A stretch of 64,000 nucleotides of DNA. Source: Metarhizium brunneum (lineage: Eukaryota > Ascomycota > Sordariomycetes > Hypocreales > Clavicipitaceae). The stretch is taken from positions 6,510,001-6,574,000 of the forward strand of contig NC_089423.1 of NCBI RefSeq assembly GCF_013426205.1, in the 5' to 3' direction. Positions 1 through 11,154 of the stretch are shown here, piece after piece. Within the stretch, counting starts at the first letter, position 1. Every line of letters starts with the position of its first letter. The position numbers were made by a program, and so were the translations under genes. The notes beneath the pieces were generated by a model that was given only the letters and a program-made list of their open reading frames with translations, made no database searches and was not told the DNA's origin.

Positions 1-1102
1 TTCTCCTTTGCTCATAACACAGTTTGTCAGGTACTTGCCAGATCTGTTCAGAAAATGCATATGATGAACCGCAGCGATATATTCAATCATCCGCCACTTG
101 CGTCTGCTCGAGTCGATGTGTGTTTGTCGCCTCGGACTAGTGCTATCCCGTGCGGGAAACGTCTGCCTACCATCCACGTCGCCATTTGCATCTCCACTGT
201 CTAAATGCTCCAGGATGTCTGGTACACTGACACAAAATGCAAGAGCCTCACTGAGATATGACATGGGGTGCTGTATTCCGTAAATACATATGGCATGGCG
301 ACCGTAACGGAATTGGGAATCCGCCTTGCTCTTCGCAGCAGTGGCACCGCAACAGGGCCACGGATCGACTCACGGTGAACCATTTACTCACAGGTTAGAC
401 AATAAATGCAGAGCGCCCGCCACCTCCGGAAACTGTCCAAGATATCCGAAGCACACGGCCTTTGTCATTCTAGAAACCATGTCGATAACGCGAAAGGTAA
501 AGAAGTCCGGGGAACGGACCAATTAGACGTGACCGGGTGCCGAATTAGGACCAGTCTGGTCACCCGTTGACACACCATCCATCTCTAGCCTCGGTCGGGA
601 CCAAATCGCAGGCTGCACCTGCCAGTCTGCTCATGTCGTGCTTTTGGGCGTCCATCCACAACCCACCTGCTTCCGCAGTGGCGGCTCCAGGGGCCTCGGT
701 TGACAGCCATCAATTGATCGACCTTCCCGCCACTCTGCTCGCCCATCCATCAAATGGCCTTCCTCAGCATCGCGGTAGACGCAAATTTCATTCTGTCTCG
801 ATTGGACACGCGACGGCAACAAAGACATTCTCGTTGAGGCGCGAAAGCCTTGCAATTTCCGCCCGCCTGTCATTTCCTCCTCTTTTCAGTCCAATCTTTC
901 CCACGGTCCGCCGCCTAACCTAGTCTGCTGTCCACCATCCACCATCCTTATCGGCGCGTCGATAGCAGCGAATGGCATATCGAATTGCCATACAAACCAG
1001 CCATCAAAAGCACCTTGCCGATTCAACTAGCTGAGCTGCTCAACAAAACGCATACAATATAGATATCCAGGTGCGGCAGACGCTGGGCCAATCAGTGTCA
1101 CC
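1..1102. other. 5' intergenic region, no gene seen
   Basis: Only short open frames with no recognisable domain occur here, on either strand. The last few hundred bases are pyrimidine-rich and presumably hold the promoter and leader of the acyl-CoA-binding gene that starts at 1103. Confidence 0.5.
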
Positions 1103-2127
1103 ATGGCCGACTCCGTAGGTACGTCAACTTACTGTTTATCAACCACCACGCCGCAGATATTGGCCCTACCAGGATGCTAATCAGAGCCGTTGCTGCCATC
1201 AGATCGTGTGTTTGTCCATGCCCTCAACACAGTCAAGAAGATCCCCAAGACCGGCGCATCACGGCCGCCGCCATCCGATCGCCTCCGCCTCTATGGCCTC
1301 TACAAGCAAGCGATGGAGGGGGATGTCGATGGTGTCATGGAACAACCCACCGCTGGGCCGTTCCTCACAGCCGAAGAATTGCACAGGGAGAGAGACAAGT
1401 GGGATGCTTGGAACTCGCAAAAGGGACTGAGCCGAACGGAAGCCAAGCGCAGATATGTGGAGGCGCTTATCGAAACTATGTACCGATATGCCAACACATC
1501 GTACGTTTCTTGTATCGATTTCCATTGTCGCCGGCAAGGTTACTGATGTGATATTGCAGTGATGCCATCGAGCTTGTCACCGAACTAGAGTTCGTTTGGA
1601 ACCAAATAAAGCACAACTCTCCAAGCTCAACCGATTCATCGCCGAAGGCGCCCGCGTCCAGCAAGGCCCCTAGGACGTTCCAAGAACCTTTGAGTGGCAC
1701 TGATGGCCCTATGAAAATATTGAGCCCCATGAGCGAGCAAGACGAAGCTGAATTGCGATCTCAACGTATGATGGACCTGGACGATGCCGTGGAAGAAAGC
1801 CGAGAGCCAGAAAGCCAAGACCAAAAGTCATCGCGATGGCAGAAAAAGGTCGAGCGCGCCGTTACTAAGCTGTCGGCAGAGGTTGCCGCTTTAAGAGAAC
1901 AGATTTCGACTGGTAGGGAGTGGCGATCAAAGAAAGAGCGAAGCTTTCCTGCGTGGTTTGGCTGGCTTCTCTGGATATTCCTGAAGCATTTGCTTCTGGA
2001 TTGCGTCATTCTTTCCATTGTCTTGTTATGGATGCGGAAACGCAAGGACAGGCGCTTGGAAGACTTGGTCCGGTCTGCACTGAAGATTATACGAGAATAT
2101 GTCCGAAATATTCTGCCGTCGAGGTGA
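1103..2127 (+). CDS. atg37: Acyl-CoA-binding, tail-anchored membrane protein (ACBD5/Atg37-like)
   Basis: Three exons (1103-1118, 1203-1500, 1560-2127) give 293 residues. Residues about 6-105 are an acyl-CoA-binding domain, recognisable by the RVFVHALNTVKKIP start, the YGLYKQAMEGD stretch and the KWDAWNSQKGLS motif that contacts the CoA and acyl chain. Residues about 198-223 are a predicted coiled coil. Residues about 236-263 form one hydrophobic, Trp/Leu-rich membrane segment followed by a basic tail. This order (ACB domain, coiled coil, C-terminal anchor) is that of peroxisomal ACBD5 and of Atg37, which binds palmitoyl-CoA and recruits the pexophagy receptor complex. The first exon is only 16 bases; the start was chosen because it restores the ACB domain in frame and has a CACC context. 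Peroxisomal location and a pexophagy role are inferred from the family. Confidence 0.82.
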
Positions 2128-2888
2128 ATGAACGAAATTCCCTACAATAACCAACGACGGCACAACCCACCACGCTTAAGCTTGCCACAAACATCGCCAG
2201 GGGCGATGGTATCAAGAGACGGGCACGCTGCCTGCGGCATCCATGACGTCTAGCAGATCCGTCTCTCGGGGGCGCAAATGCGTAGACATTTCCAGCATGC
2301 CCTAGACGTAACACCAGCGTTGGGCACGCTTCTGTCCACCCCTCGCCAGGACAGAAATACATATATGGTGGACAAACAGTTCAAAACCAGGCTCTGCTTG
2401 TGCAGAAACGCTAGATCTGCCTCTAGCGCTCAGCACCAGGTAAGCTGTCTTTAAGAGGTCTGGTGGGATCTTTATTCTGTTTAATAGACGACTCATGAGG
2501 ATTTACATGTACAAGTTATACCAGGAGGTAATTGTGTTATCAGCCGTGCTCAAGGCTAAGAAATAAATCCAAATAGAAGGAACATGGCGCATGTCGCCCA
2601 TCTACCAACCCCAGACGCAAATGAGCTCAGGCATGATGAAGTTGTGCATGTTGAACAGTCCCCCCGTACCCAAGTCAACTCGGACGCCAGCCAGTTCTCC
2701 CATCAAACGGGCAACTCGACAGCCGCCGCAGCTGCTCACGGCCGTCAAACGCATCTGATTCCACGTCTACCCAAATCACTACCTCCCCATACCAACACGC
2801 CTTCTCATCTCCTGTCCTCTCCAACTCTTCCACTCCAACCATTAGATAACCGAAACCTCGATACAATTCCCCAAAAAAGAAAAAGAAA
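2128..2888. other. Intergenic, nothing recognised
   Basis: This holds the 3' region of the acyl-CoA-binding gene and the leader of the next gene. The last 150 bases are C/A-rich (CCCC, CAAC runs), typical of fungal 5' leaders. Confidence 0.5.
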
Positions 2889-3488
2889 ATGTCCACCCCA
2901 AAACCACCAACGCCCTCCTCCACGGCAGGCCTCCAAAACGACATCCCACCGCTCACCACGCTCCTGCCGGCCATCTTCGTCCCCGTAACAGGCGCCTTCT
3001 TCACCCACACGCCGCCGCCGGCCACGCGCGCCGCCCAGATCCGCGAGTCTATGGCCGCGCTGGACGCGCACTCGGCCCACGTGCGCGCCAACATCCTCGC
3101 GCTGACGGAGCAGGAGTGCCGCCGGGTGTCGCGCGACGCCGAGATCCAGGAGGCGGCGCAGGCGGGCGCGCCGTTGCCCCCGCCCAGGAGCAGGGTCGTC
3201 AGCGCCGCGGACAAGGCCGCCATGGTCGCCAACATGCAGGCGCCGTGGGAGCCCGGCGCGGACAGGGAGCTGCCGCGGACGCCCGACTTTTCGGGCTGGC
3301 TCGTCTCGGGACCCCGCGAGTGGGGGGAAAGGGAGGTGCTGAGGACGGTGGCCAGGACCATGGCCGACTTGAAGGGGTTCGGGGAGCACGTCGGGAGGGT
3401 GAGGGCTCGGTATGAGGAGGCGCTGGAGAGGGAGGAACGGAGGGAGCGTGAGCGTGAGCGGGAGCGGGAACGCGACGAGGAGAAGTAA
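2889..3488 (+). CDS. Small protein of unknown function, charged C terminus
   Basis: A single-exon frame of 199 residues starting at an AAAATG context. I do not recognise a family. The N-terminal 25 residues are Pro/Ser/Thr-rich. Residues about 45-85 look helical and Ala/Arg-rich (RAAQIRESMAALDAH and following). A Pro/Trp patch (APWEP, PDFSGWL) lies near residues 118-140. A long charged helix ends in an alternating Glu/Arg run (residues about 180-195). GC content is higher than in the flanks and codon third positions are strongly G/C, which supports coding. The overlapping reverse frame of 268 residues is a shadow of the same GC bias. Confidence 0.6.
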   Translation: MSTPKPPTPSSTAGLQNDIPPLTTLLPAIFVPVTGAFFTHTPPPATRAAQIRESMAALDAHSAHVRANILALTEQECRRVSRDAEIQEAAQAGAPLPPPRSRVVSAADKAAMVANMQAPWEPGADRELPRTPDFSGWLVSGPREWGEREVLRTVARTMADLKGFGEHVGRVRARYEEALEREERRERERERERERDEEK

Positions 3489-3792
3489 TTCGTGCGGTGG
3501 GAGTAGATGCGCGGCGAGAAACGCCTTTGTGGGAAGGGGCAAGGACTGACCTATGGTTGATGAAGGGTAAAGGTACGGCGCGAGATGGGGAGACGGCTGG
3601 TAGAGCATCACGAAAAAAGAAGAAGAGGAAAGAAGAGAATAAACACATGCGCAGTACTGAAAATATGGTAATTATTTACCCCAACTACTCACTCTTCTCC
3701 TAGCCCGCCGTCATATATGTACAAGAGACACCAGCAACCACCGAAGCTGACAAATGGAATCTTTTTAATTTGGTACAGCCGACAGAGTCTTC
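3489..3792. other. Convergent intergenic region
   Basis: Facing 3' ends of the unknown 199-residue gene and the complex I gene. It contains A-rich stretches suitable for 3' end formation and no gene. Confidence 0.5.
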
Positions 3793-6327
3793 TTACACTC
3801 CATAAGCAACCTGGCCCATGGGCTTATCTTCCTCCATTCCAGGAGCCATAAAGTTTGTCCTGGGGTCACCCGTAGCTTTGGACGCGGAGCAGCGTGCCAT
3901 GGTTGGTGAACTGAGAAAAAGAAAGTAGTTAGCAGCTGGAACTCAGCAATCAGAGCGATTTGACTTCAAACATACCTTCTAGAGATGACGTCTGTGAAAT
4001 AAAAGTTGTCGATAACCTTCTTCAAAGGCTCTCCAGTAGCCTTTGACCCCTTGTTCTGATCCACCAACTGAACCTTGCTAAGCTGTCGAAGGGCAACGGG
4101 CTCAACAATGTCATACGCAGCCAGGGCCGGTGAAACCTCAATCATACGGTCCCGAACAGCAGCGAGGTCGTCATAAGGTAGAGACACATCCAGGAATTCA
4201 CTGGCAGCGCGGAGGATCTTCCAGTCAGTGCGGGAAGCGCCCGGTAGAGAAGTGGCAGCACGTGTGGTCTGGACACGGCCCTCGGTGTTGATATAAGTAC
4301 CGGCCTTTTCCGTGTAAGCAGCGCCCGGCAGGATGATGTCGGCAATCTGAGCGCCACGGTCACCGTGGTGGCCCTGGTAGACTACAAAGGCATCCTGAGG
4401 GATGTCGGCCTCGTTGAACTCATCAGCACCCAGCAACCAGACGAACTTGGGCTTGGTCTGGGCAACCTCGGCTGAAGGCGTCGTGAAGCCAACTTCGAAA
4501 GCACCGGCTCTTGAAGCTTCTCTCTGCAGAACGTTGTAGCCATCCCATTCAGGAGTGGTAAAATTTGCAGCGTTCTTCTCAACAAAGGCACCAACAGTCT
4601 CGTAGAAGGCCTTGGCATCAGCATGGTCGGTAACACCAGAGCCAACGATAATCATGGGCCTCTTGGCAGCCTGTAGCTTCTTGCCGAAGGGGCCGGCGAG
4701 GGCCTTCTTCAGGGCGGCATGGTCGGTTCCGAGGTTCTCAAACTCAAAGGTAGAATCCCACGTCTCACCAACAACACCAATCTCGAGGTCGGATCGCAGC
4801 CACTGCTTGCGAATGCGGGCGTTCAAGACGGCGGCCTCGTGTCGGGGGTTGCTGCCAACAATCAGGATGCAGTCGGCCTCCTCAATGCCCCAGATACGTG
4901 AGTTGAACAGATAGTTGGATCGAACATCGACTCCGTGGGCAATAGGCTGGCTACCGGTGGGAGTGTCGAGGGCGAGATTGTCGGATCCAAGCTTGTTGGC
5001 CATGTCCTTGGCGACAACCAAGGACTCGACCTCGGTCAAAGCACCAGAGATGATCTTGAACTCGTTGCCCTGGGGCTTCTTGGCCGCCCAGGCCCTGGCA
5101 ACCTCAGCAAGGGCCTCTTCCCAGTCAGCGGGCTCGAACTTGCCCTCGCGACGAATCAAAGGCATGGTCAGTCGCTGGGTCTTGAGACCATCGCAGGCAA
5201 ATCGGGTCTTGTCATTGATCCATTCCTCGTTCACATCATCGTTGAGACGCGGGGTAATACGCATAACCTCCAAACCCCGAGAGTCGACACGAATGTTGGA
5301 ACCGAGGCCGTCGAGAACATCAATGGACTCGGTGTGTTTCAGCTCCCAGGGTCGGGCACGGAAGGCGTAGGGTTTAGAGGTCAAAGCACCGACGGGGCAG
5401 AGGTCGATGACGTTTCCAGAAAGCTCAGAATCCAGACTCTGCTCAAGGTAGGTACCAATCTGCAAGTCGTTGCCGCGGCCGGTAGAGCCGAGCTCAGGAG
5501 CACCAGCGATGTCGTTGGCAAATCGGACACATCGAGTGCAGTGGATGCATCGGTTCATCGACGTCTTGATCAGCGGTCCGATATTCTTGTCTTCGACGGC
5601 ACGCTTGCCGCCAATCTCGTGGAATCGGCCGCGGTCGGCTCCGTATCGCATAGACTGGTCCTGGAGATCACACTCGCCTCCCTGGTCGCAAATGGGGCAG
5701 TCGAGCGGGTGGTTGGCGAGCAAGAATTCCATGACACCCTCCCGGGCCTTGTGAGTAATGGGTGAGTTGGTCTTGACGACCATGCCGGGCTGCACTGGCC
5801 AGGCACATGAGGCCACGGGCTTGGGGGCTTTTTCGACCTCAACCAGGCACATTCGGCAGTTTCCGGCAATCATGAGTTTTCTGTAACACATTTGTTAGGG
5901 GGGGCTCGTGTTCGGCATCGGCTAATCAAACGGGGAATCGTACTCATGGTAGCAATATCTAATTCAACCGTTAGCAATCTTCCTTGACCGGGTGGCATCT
6001 CCTGGGGCCCGCACTCACCTAGGAATCGTAACGCCTGCTTTCTCGCACGCTTGGATCAGGGCAGAACCAGCTACACTCCGGGTCAACAACAATTGGCGCC
6101 AGACCTTCTACAATAGTCATCTCGTACCTTCGATCGAAACTTTCTTTCCATCTAGCATGGCGTTAGCACGTGTGCGGGCGTCAATGGCAGGGCAGGGCAA
6201 AAAGCTGCTCACCAACTGTCAGTTCAACCTCCGCCTGGCGTCTGGGGGTGGTAGCGAAGGTCCGCGAGGCGTTGACGGTCCGCCTGCTTGTCCGCCAAGC
6301 CGAACGTGCCAGAGACTGTCGGAGCAT
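3793..6327 (-). CDS. nuo78: NADH:ubiquinone oxidoreductase 78-kDa (75-kDa) iron-sulfur subunit
   Basis: Six exons on the minus strand (6327-6213, 6151-6128, 6070-6019, 5958-5944, 5880-3976, 3910-3793) join to 742 residues. This is the NDUFS1/NuoG subunit of mitochondrial complex I, which carries electrons from FMN to the Q module. Visible features: an Arg/Ser-rich mitochondrial presequence (MLRQSLARSAWRTSRR); the [2Fe-2S] motif YCYHEKLMIAGNCRMC; the [4Fe-4S] motif LDCPICDQGGECDLQDQS; a further cluster with CIHCTRCVRF and CPVGALTSK; and a long molybdopterin-oxidoreductase-like domain. The C terminus ends GMEEDKPMGQVAYGV. Two exons are extremely short (24 and 15 bases) and interrupt the 2Fe-2S region; all phases agree. 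The length matches fungal homologues. Confidence 0.97.
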
Positions 6328-6892
6328 CGTGTCGCCTTGACGGAATAAAGGGAATAGACAATGCAAGGCGTTGCAGCGAAATAAAGGCTCAATCATTGAC
6401 GTCTGGAAGAGAAGTGGCCGAGCGGAAGCATTAGCAATGATCCACAAAACACCGATTAATTTACATGCGCTCTGATTGGCTAGCTGCCGGTGGGTGAATG
6501 CCTGAGGCCGGAACCTCCAATCGAATCCACCATAAACTTCGTCCGAAATTTGCGGAGCTGCAAGCTCTCTTTTTTCTCTTTCCAAATTAATTGTACACGA
6601 GCACATTTTATTGTAGGTGAGCTTGAGCTTCGCATCCGCACCAGTGGACGCGATGTCTTCAGTCGAGTCTTCCTCTATCTTGTGCCCCAGAGAAAATTTT
6701 CAGTACGCCGATTATGGAAGCATGGGAGAGAAATTAATCTCGATGAGCGCTGCCTCTTACCGCCGGTCGTTACATTCCATCAAATGACTTTACCCTTGGC
6801 AATGATATGTGTAGATTGAAACTCGCAAGAGTTGGTCGTGGTGGTTGGATAGGGATGTGTCTTTAGAGGGCTATGATATGTTGAAAAACTCG
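6328..6892. other. Intergenic between nuo78 start and SelO end
   Basis: Upstream region of nuo78 and 3' flank of the SelO gene, both on the minus strand. A GTGGCCGAGCGG string near 6414 resembles a tRNA A box, but no acceptor stem or B box accompanies it. Confidence 0.5.
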
Positions 6893-8921
6893 CTATGAGC
6901 TACAGCTGCACTGCATGAGCCGTCCCGGTCGAGGAACCTCGCCAACCCATCTTTGTTCCTCCTCGGCATCCCCTTTGTATGCAACACCATCAACTGTCTT
7001 GCCATGCCACCCGTCTTCGAACGGGTTCAGGGCCATGTGCATGATGCGGTTCAGAACATCTCGCTCTCCTTCCTTCTCGACTCGCCGAATAACCTCATCC
7101 AAGACCCAGCCCCTAGGAACGAAGTTTGGATTTACTCGTTTCATGGCCTCAATTCTCTCCTGGTCCTTTTCGTCCGACACTAGTTCCCCATCTTTCCAGT
7201 CCTCCACCACGCGAGCATGCCACTTGTCCAACCATTTCGCGATACGGTCGCGAGCCTCATCCTCACTCACGGTACTCGGCGGTCCCTCCGTGTGGAAGAA
7301 GACGGCAGCCTTTTCCCTTCTCCCTTCCGGCGAGGACACCTCTGCCAATTTGACATTGCTAAGTCGACGGAAGAAGTGGTTGAAGTCGAGTTCTAGGGCT
7401 TCAAGGGTGTCGAGAGCCGGACTCAGTAGCTCATCAAAATCAGCGGGTTTGCGTTCCCGCAGGCCCAGCCTGAGCGTCATCAATCTCTTGTACTCTCCCA
7501 GAAAGACCTCCTTGTACTCATCGCCGGTTTGCATGATGAGCTTCTCCGCTCGTGATATGACTTCCTCCTGCTGGTCTTCCTTGACGCCCTCCGATATGAA
7601 GGCGGCATCGTCAGCAAGCCCTGCCGCGCCCATCAACTCCCCAACAGCCTCGCCGAATCGTACAAGATTCCACCAAATAATGGTGGGCTGATTTCTATAA
7701 CTATATCGTAGCATATGATCGTCGTGGTTTGGCGTATACGACGGGTCGAAATTGTCCATGAATGCAAACGGGCCAAAGTCTATCGAGAGGCCATATACAG
7801 ACGTATTATCAGTATTCTGCCAAGAAAAAAAAATAGTCAGTTCCACCTGCCAGACGTCAAGGTCATCCATCACGCTCAACCGGACTTACCAAAACACCAT
7901 TCATAAAGCCGTACGCCTGCCAGGCGGCCACCGTCTTGGCGCTGCGGCGCGCAATCTCGCGATACAGCCGGGTGAACCTATTCTCAGCCGTCTCAGCAGG
8001 CCCCTGGAGTTCCTTCTCCGGCACTCCACGCCCCGGGACAGGCGACTCCCCAGGCTTCTCGGGATCCTCCAGCCGCGCAGGCAGCTTCTCCCAGCCGCCA
8101 AAGACGTCCTCGGCGACATACGTGGCCAGCCTCCGTATCAAGTCGCGGTCGCCCCGGGCGCGCAGAATGTCAAAGTTGCCCAGGCGCAGCCAAGACTCCG
8201 CGAAGCGCAGCACAATGGCCCCCGGCTCGACGGTCTCGCGCAGAACCTTGGAGTGCGGGAGGAGGGTGAGGGACAGCGCGCGGGTGGAGGGTATGCCGAG
8301 GGCGTTGAGGGCCTCGGACACGACGAACTCGCGGATGCTGGAGCGCAGGACGGCCTTGCCGTCGGCGAAGCGCGAGTACGGCGTCAGGCCGGCGCCCTTG
8401 AGCTGCAGCTCGTACCTCTTGCCCGTGTCCGGGTTCCGCGACTCGAAGAGGGATATGGCGCGCCCGTCGCCCAGCTGGCCGGCCCACTGGCCAAACTGGA
8501 AGCCGCCGTAGCACTGCGCCCACGGGTAGCCGCCCTGCAGCTTGTCCTCGTCCCATCCGTACAGCTTGTTGCCCGCGGCAAGCTGTCGAAAGTCGTCCGT
8601 CTTGTCCTCTCCGGCCTTGATGCCGATGTCGCGGAGGGCGGCTGGGCTCACGGCCAACAGCTCCGGGTCTTTCTGCTGCTCCGGCCGGACCCAGGTGAAC
8701 AGGGCGTTGCGGACTTGCCTCGGCAGGATCTGATCGCGGGGTGTCTTGTGCGAGTCGGCGGGTGTTGGGAAGGCCGAATCGGGCGGTAGGGATTCGGTAA
8801 AGTGCCACGACTTGGGGAGGTCTTGAAGCGTGGCGCCTACGGCCGTCGAGTGGTTCACGGCCATGATGAACGGAGCTCGGAGTCGCGGAACAGCTCTTCG
8901 CACAACTGCGCGGTATAGCAT
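6893..8921 (-). CDS. fmp40: SelO/YdiU-family protein AMPylase, mitochondrial
   Basis: Two exons (8921-7890 and 7816-6893) give 651 residues. SelO pseudokinases transfer AMP to Ser/Thr/Tyr of redox proteins in mitochondria (yeast Fmp40). Family marks seen: QFGQWAGQLGDGRA, the block LKGAGLTPYSRFADGKAVLRSSIREF, and the metal-binding loop MDNFDPSYTPNHDD in exon 2. An Arg-rich N terminus (MLYRAVVRRAVPRLRAP) fits a mitochondrial presequence; Met20 is a possible alternative start. The protein ends CSCSS. In vertebrate SelO the third residue from the end is selenocysteine; here the codon is Cys, as expected for fungi, which lack selenoprotein machinery. It is transcribed away from the aldo-keto reductase. 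Confidence 0.95.
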
Positions 8922-9748
8922 CGACGGAGGTTCAGCCTTGGGTTTCGCTGCTGCACGAGCTTGGGATGGGCTTGGATCAGTGCAAGGCTCGGCGGTGGAT
9001 CATGTTCCAGAGACTGCTGCTCCTGCGGTCCGGTGGCTATGTAGTTGCCTGGTAGACTGGAGGGTTGACGTCAATGCGACGGTGTCGGCCCGGATGGATA
9101 ACATCATTTCAGCCCCACATTGCGGGCGTTTGGACATGCACCGTGTGTGTGTAAGCGGCACTGCGCAGCAAGTTGAGTAAATTAAAAAATGAAAATACAA
9201 GGCAAATGTTAGAGAGGATAAGTAGGTAGATGAAGTAATCATCGGTAATAGAAACCCAGCCATTTACAAGCTTTTCCAGACTTATCCGCCAGATGACCAT
9301 TTGCCGTCAACGTCGGTTCCGACCAGATGCTTACCCTACAATATATCATATCAGTGCCTGCCGTGCTTGCATGCATCAACTCCATCGGCTTAATTTCCAC
9401 ATCATACACCTGCATCCGGACTTGAGGAAGAGGAAGAAATGAGAGAAAAAAACAAGGTGAGTTGCGTGACTTACTGTGTCACCCTCTCCATAGTCGGGCT
9501 TGTATTTGTAACACGCCATGTTTCCGTTCTTAACTCCGGTTCCGACGTTGGCGCGCGGCAGTTACATAACTAGCCCGGCCTCCACTGTTGCGGGGAGCCG
9601 TCAGTATCATGTCGCAATATGTTCAACGACTTGGCACATTGCGACTGTGCTCTGCTCATTTTCTTCTCGTCCTATATATCAGTAGCCTCATCCTCCAAAA
9701 GCTCTACATTACCAAACCACGCTCCTACTCTCATACAAGTCCAACAAC
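8922..9748. other. Divergent promoter region, SelO and aldo-keto reductase
   Basis: About 830 bases with no credible gene. A TATA-like CTATATAT lies at 9672-9679, about 70 bases before the aldo-keto reductase start. Confidence 0.45.
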
Positions 9749-10811
9749 ATGGCCTCAAGTGACACAGCTTCCAAGGGCTCGTTCCCACCAACCCTAAAGC
9801 TCAACGACGGCAATGAGATCCCAGTGGTAAGTACCCAGCGAGCATGACACGGTTCACTCTTTCTCCTGGCCCCCTTCCCACACCCCTCTTGTCGGATATT
9901 CAAATCCACTGGATACTAATAAAATCACAGCTCGCATACGGCCTCGGAACCGCCAACTACAAGAGCACCTCGGGCTACGACCAGTCCGTCGTCGCCATCA
10001 CCAAGACGGCCATAGACCTCGGATATCACCACCTTGATGGAGCAGAGGGCAAGCGCAGCCACGCCCCCACCAGCACACCAGACGCACTAACAAGAGCCCA
10101 GTGTACGGAAACGAAGAAGAGCTCGGCGCGGCCATCAAGGCGTCCGGCGTCCCCAGAAGCCAGCTCTTCGTCACCACCAAGGCGCACGGCGAGCAGCAAA
10201 AGCCCACGCAGGAAGCCTTCGAGCTGTCCCTCCAGAAGCTGGGCCTCGACCACGTCGACCTCTACCTCCTCCACGGGCCCTGGTTCGCCGCCTCGCACGA
10301 GGAGCTGCAGCAGAAGTGGGCCGACCTCGAGGCCATCAAGGCCTCGGGCAAGGCCAAGTCCATCGGCGTCTCCAACTTCCTCCAGGAGCACGTCGAGGTC
10401 ATCCTTCAGACGGCCAAGGTGGTCCCGGCCATCAACCAGATCGAGTACCACCCGTACCTCCAGCACGGCGACCTGGTCGCCTTCCACAAGAAGCACAACA
10501 TTGCTGTTTCGTGCTACGGCCCGTTGCTTCCGCTGACGAGGGCCAAGGGCGGGCCCATTGACGCCGTGTGGTCGGAGCTGGCGGGCAAGTATGGCGTTTC
10601 CGAGTCTGAGATTGGACTGAGGTGGATCTTGGACCAGGGCCTGGTTGCGCTCACGACGAGCTCGAATAAGGGCCGGCTGCAGGACTATCTGGCCAAGTTG
10701 GGTACGTTTGAGCTCACGCAGGAGGAGGTGGCGCGGATAGCGGAGGTGGGCAACCGGTATCACTTTCGTGGTTTTTGGTTGAACAAATTTGGCCCGGATG
10801 ACAGGCGGTAA
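9749..10811 (+). CDS. Aldo-keto reductase (AKR superfamily)
   Basis: Three exons (9749-9826, 9931-10048, 10102-10811) give 301 residues, the usual AKR length. These enzymes reduce aldehydes or ketones with NADPH in the cytosol. The catalytic tetrad is visible: Asp62 and Tyr67 (HLDGAEVYGNE), Lys92 (FVTTKAHG) and His123 (LYLLHGPW). The AKR barrel signatures [11 protein letters not shown] and [11 protein letters not shown] follow. The second intron (10049-10101) begins GC rather than GT (G|GCAAGC, branch CACTAAC, acceptor CCCAG). A GC-AG intron is needed to keep the frame and rebuild the conserved D-x4-Y motif. The substrate cannot be read from the sequence; it resembles Gcy1/Ypr1 and xylose-reductase-like AKRs. 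Confidence 0.92.
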
Positions 10812-10971
10812 GGCAAGGCTGTCGATTAATTCCCACATAGGACAGTAGTATTTGCCGTGGGAAAACAAACATGAATATTGTTTTTACCTTTGTAAATTAT
10901 ATGTGTTGGGAGAAATTCGTGATGCCTAGCATACACCCTCGAGGATATGGCAGCTTCCCGAGCCCCCAACC

Positions 10972-11121
10972 TCATAGTTCATCGTCGTCCGAATCATCCG
11001 CAGCGACTGCCTGCTTCTTCTTTTGAAACGGCAGAGCCCGCGGCGGCGGAGGTGCACCCTGTGTCTTTTGTGGCGGTAATGGCTCCCGTGCCGCTTCGTC
11101 CGCCGTCCTGTCCATGTCCAT

Positions 11122-11154
<33 letters not shown>

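Noticed and set aside
2675..3648. Long minus-strand frames (up to 268 residues) opposite the 199-residue gene
   Set aside because: Pro/Arg/His-rich translations typical of the antisense of GC-rich coding sequence.
4935..5765. 276-residue plus-strand frame opposite nuo78
   Set aside because: Exact antisense of conserved complex I coding sequence; codon-bias shadow.
6405..6535. tRNA-like A box GTGGCCGAGCGG near 6414 and CGAATCCA near 6523
   Set aside because: No acceptor-stem pairing, no proper B box and wrong spacing for a tRNA-Ser or tRNA-Leu.
7752..8789. 345-residue plus-strand frame opposite the SelO gene
   Set aside because: Antisense shadow; starts in the SelO intron and has no family resemblance.
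10026..10868. 280-residue minus-strand frame opposite the aldo-keto reductase
   Set aside because: Val/Leu/Gly-rich antisense shadow of a GC-rich gene.
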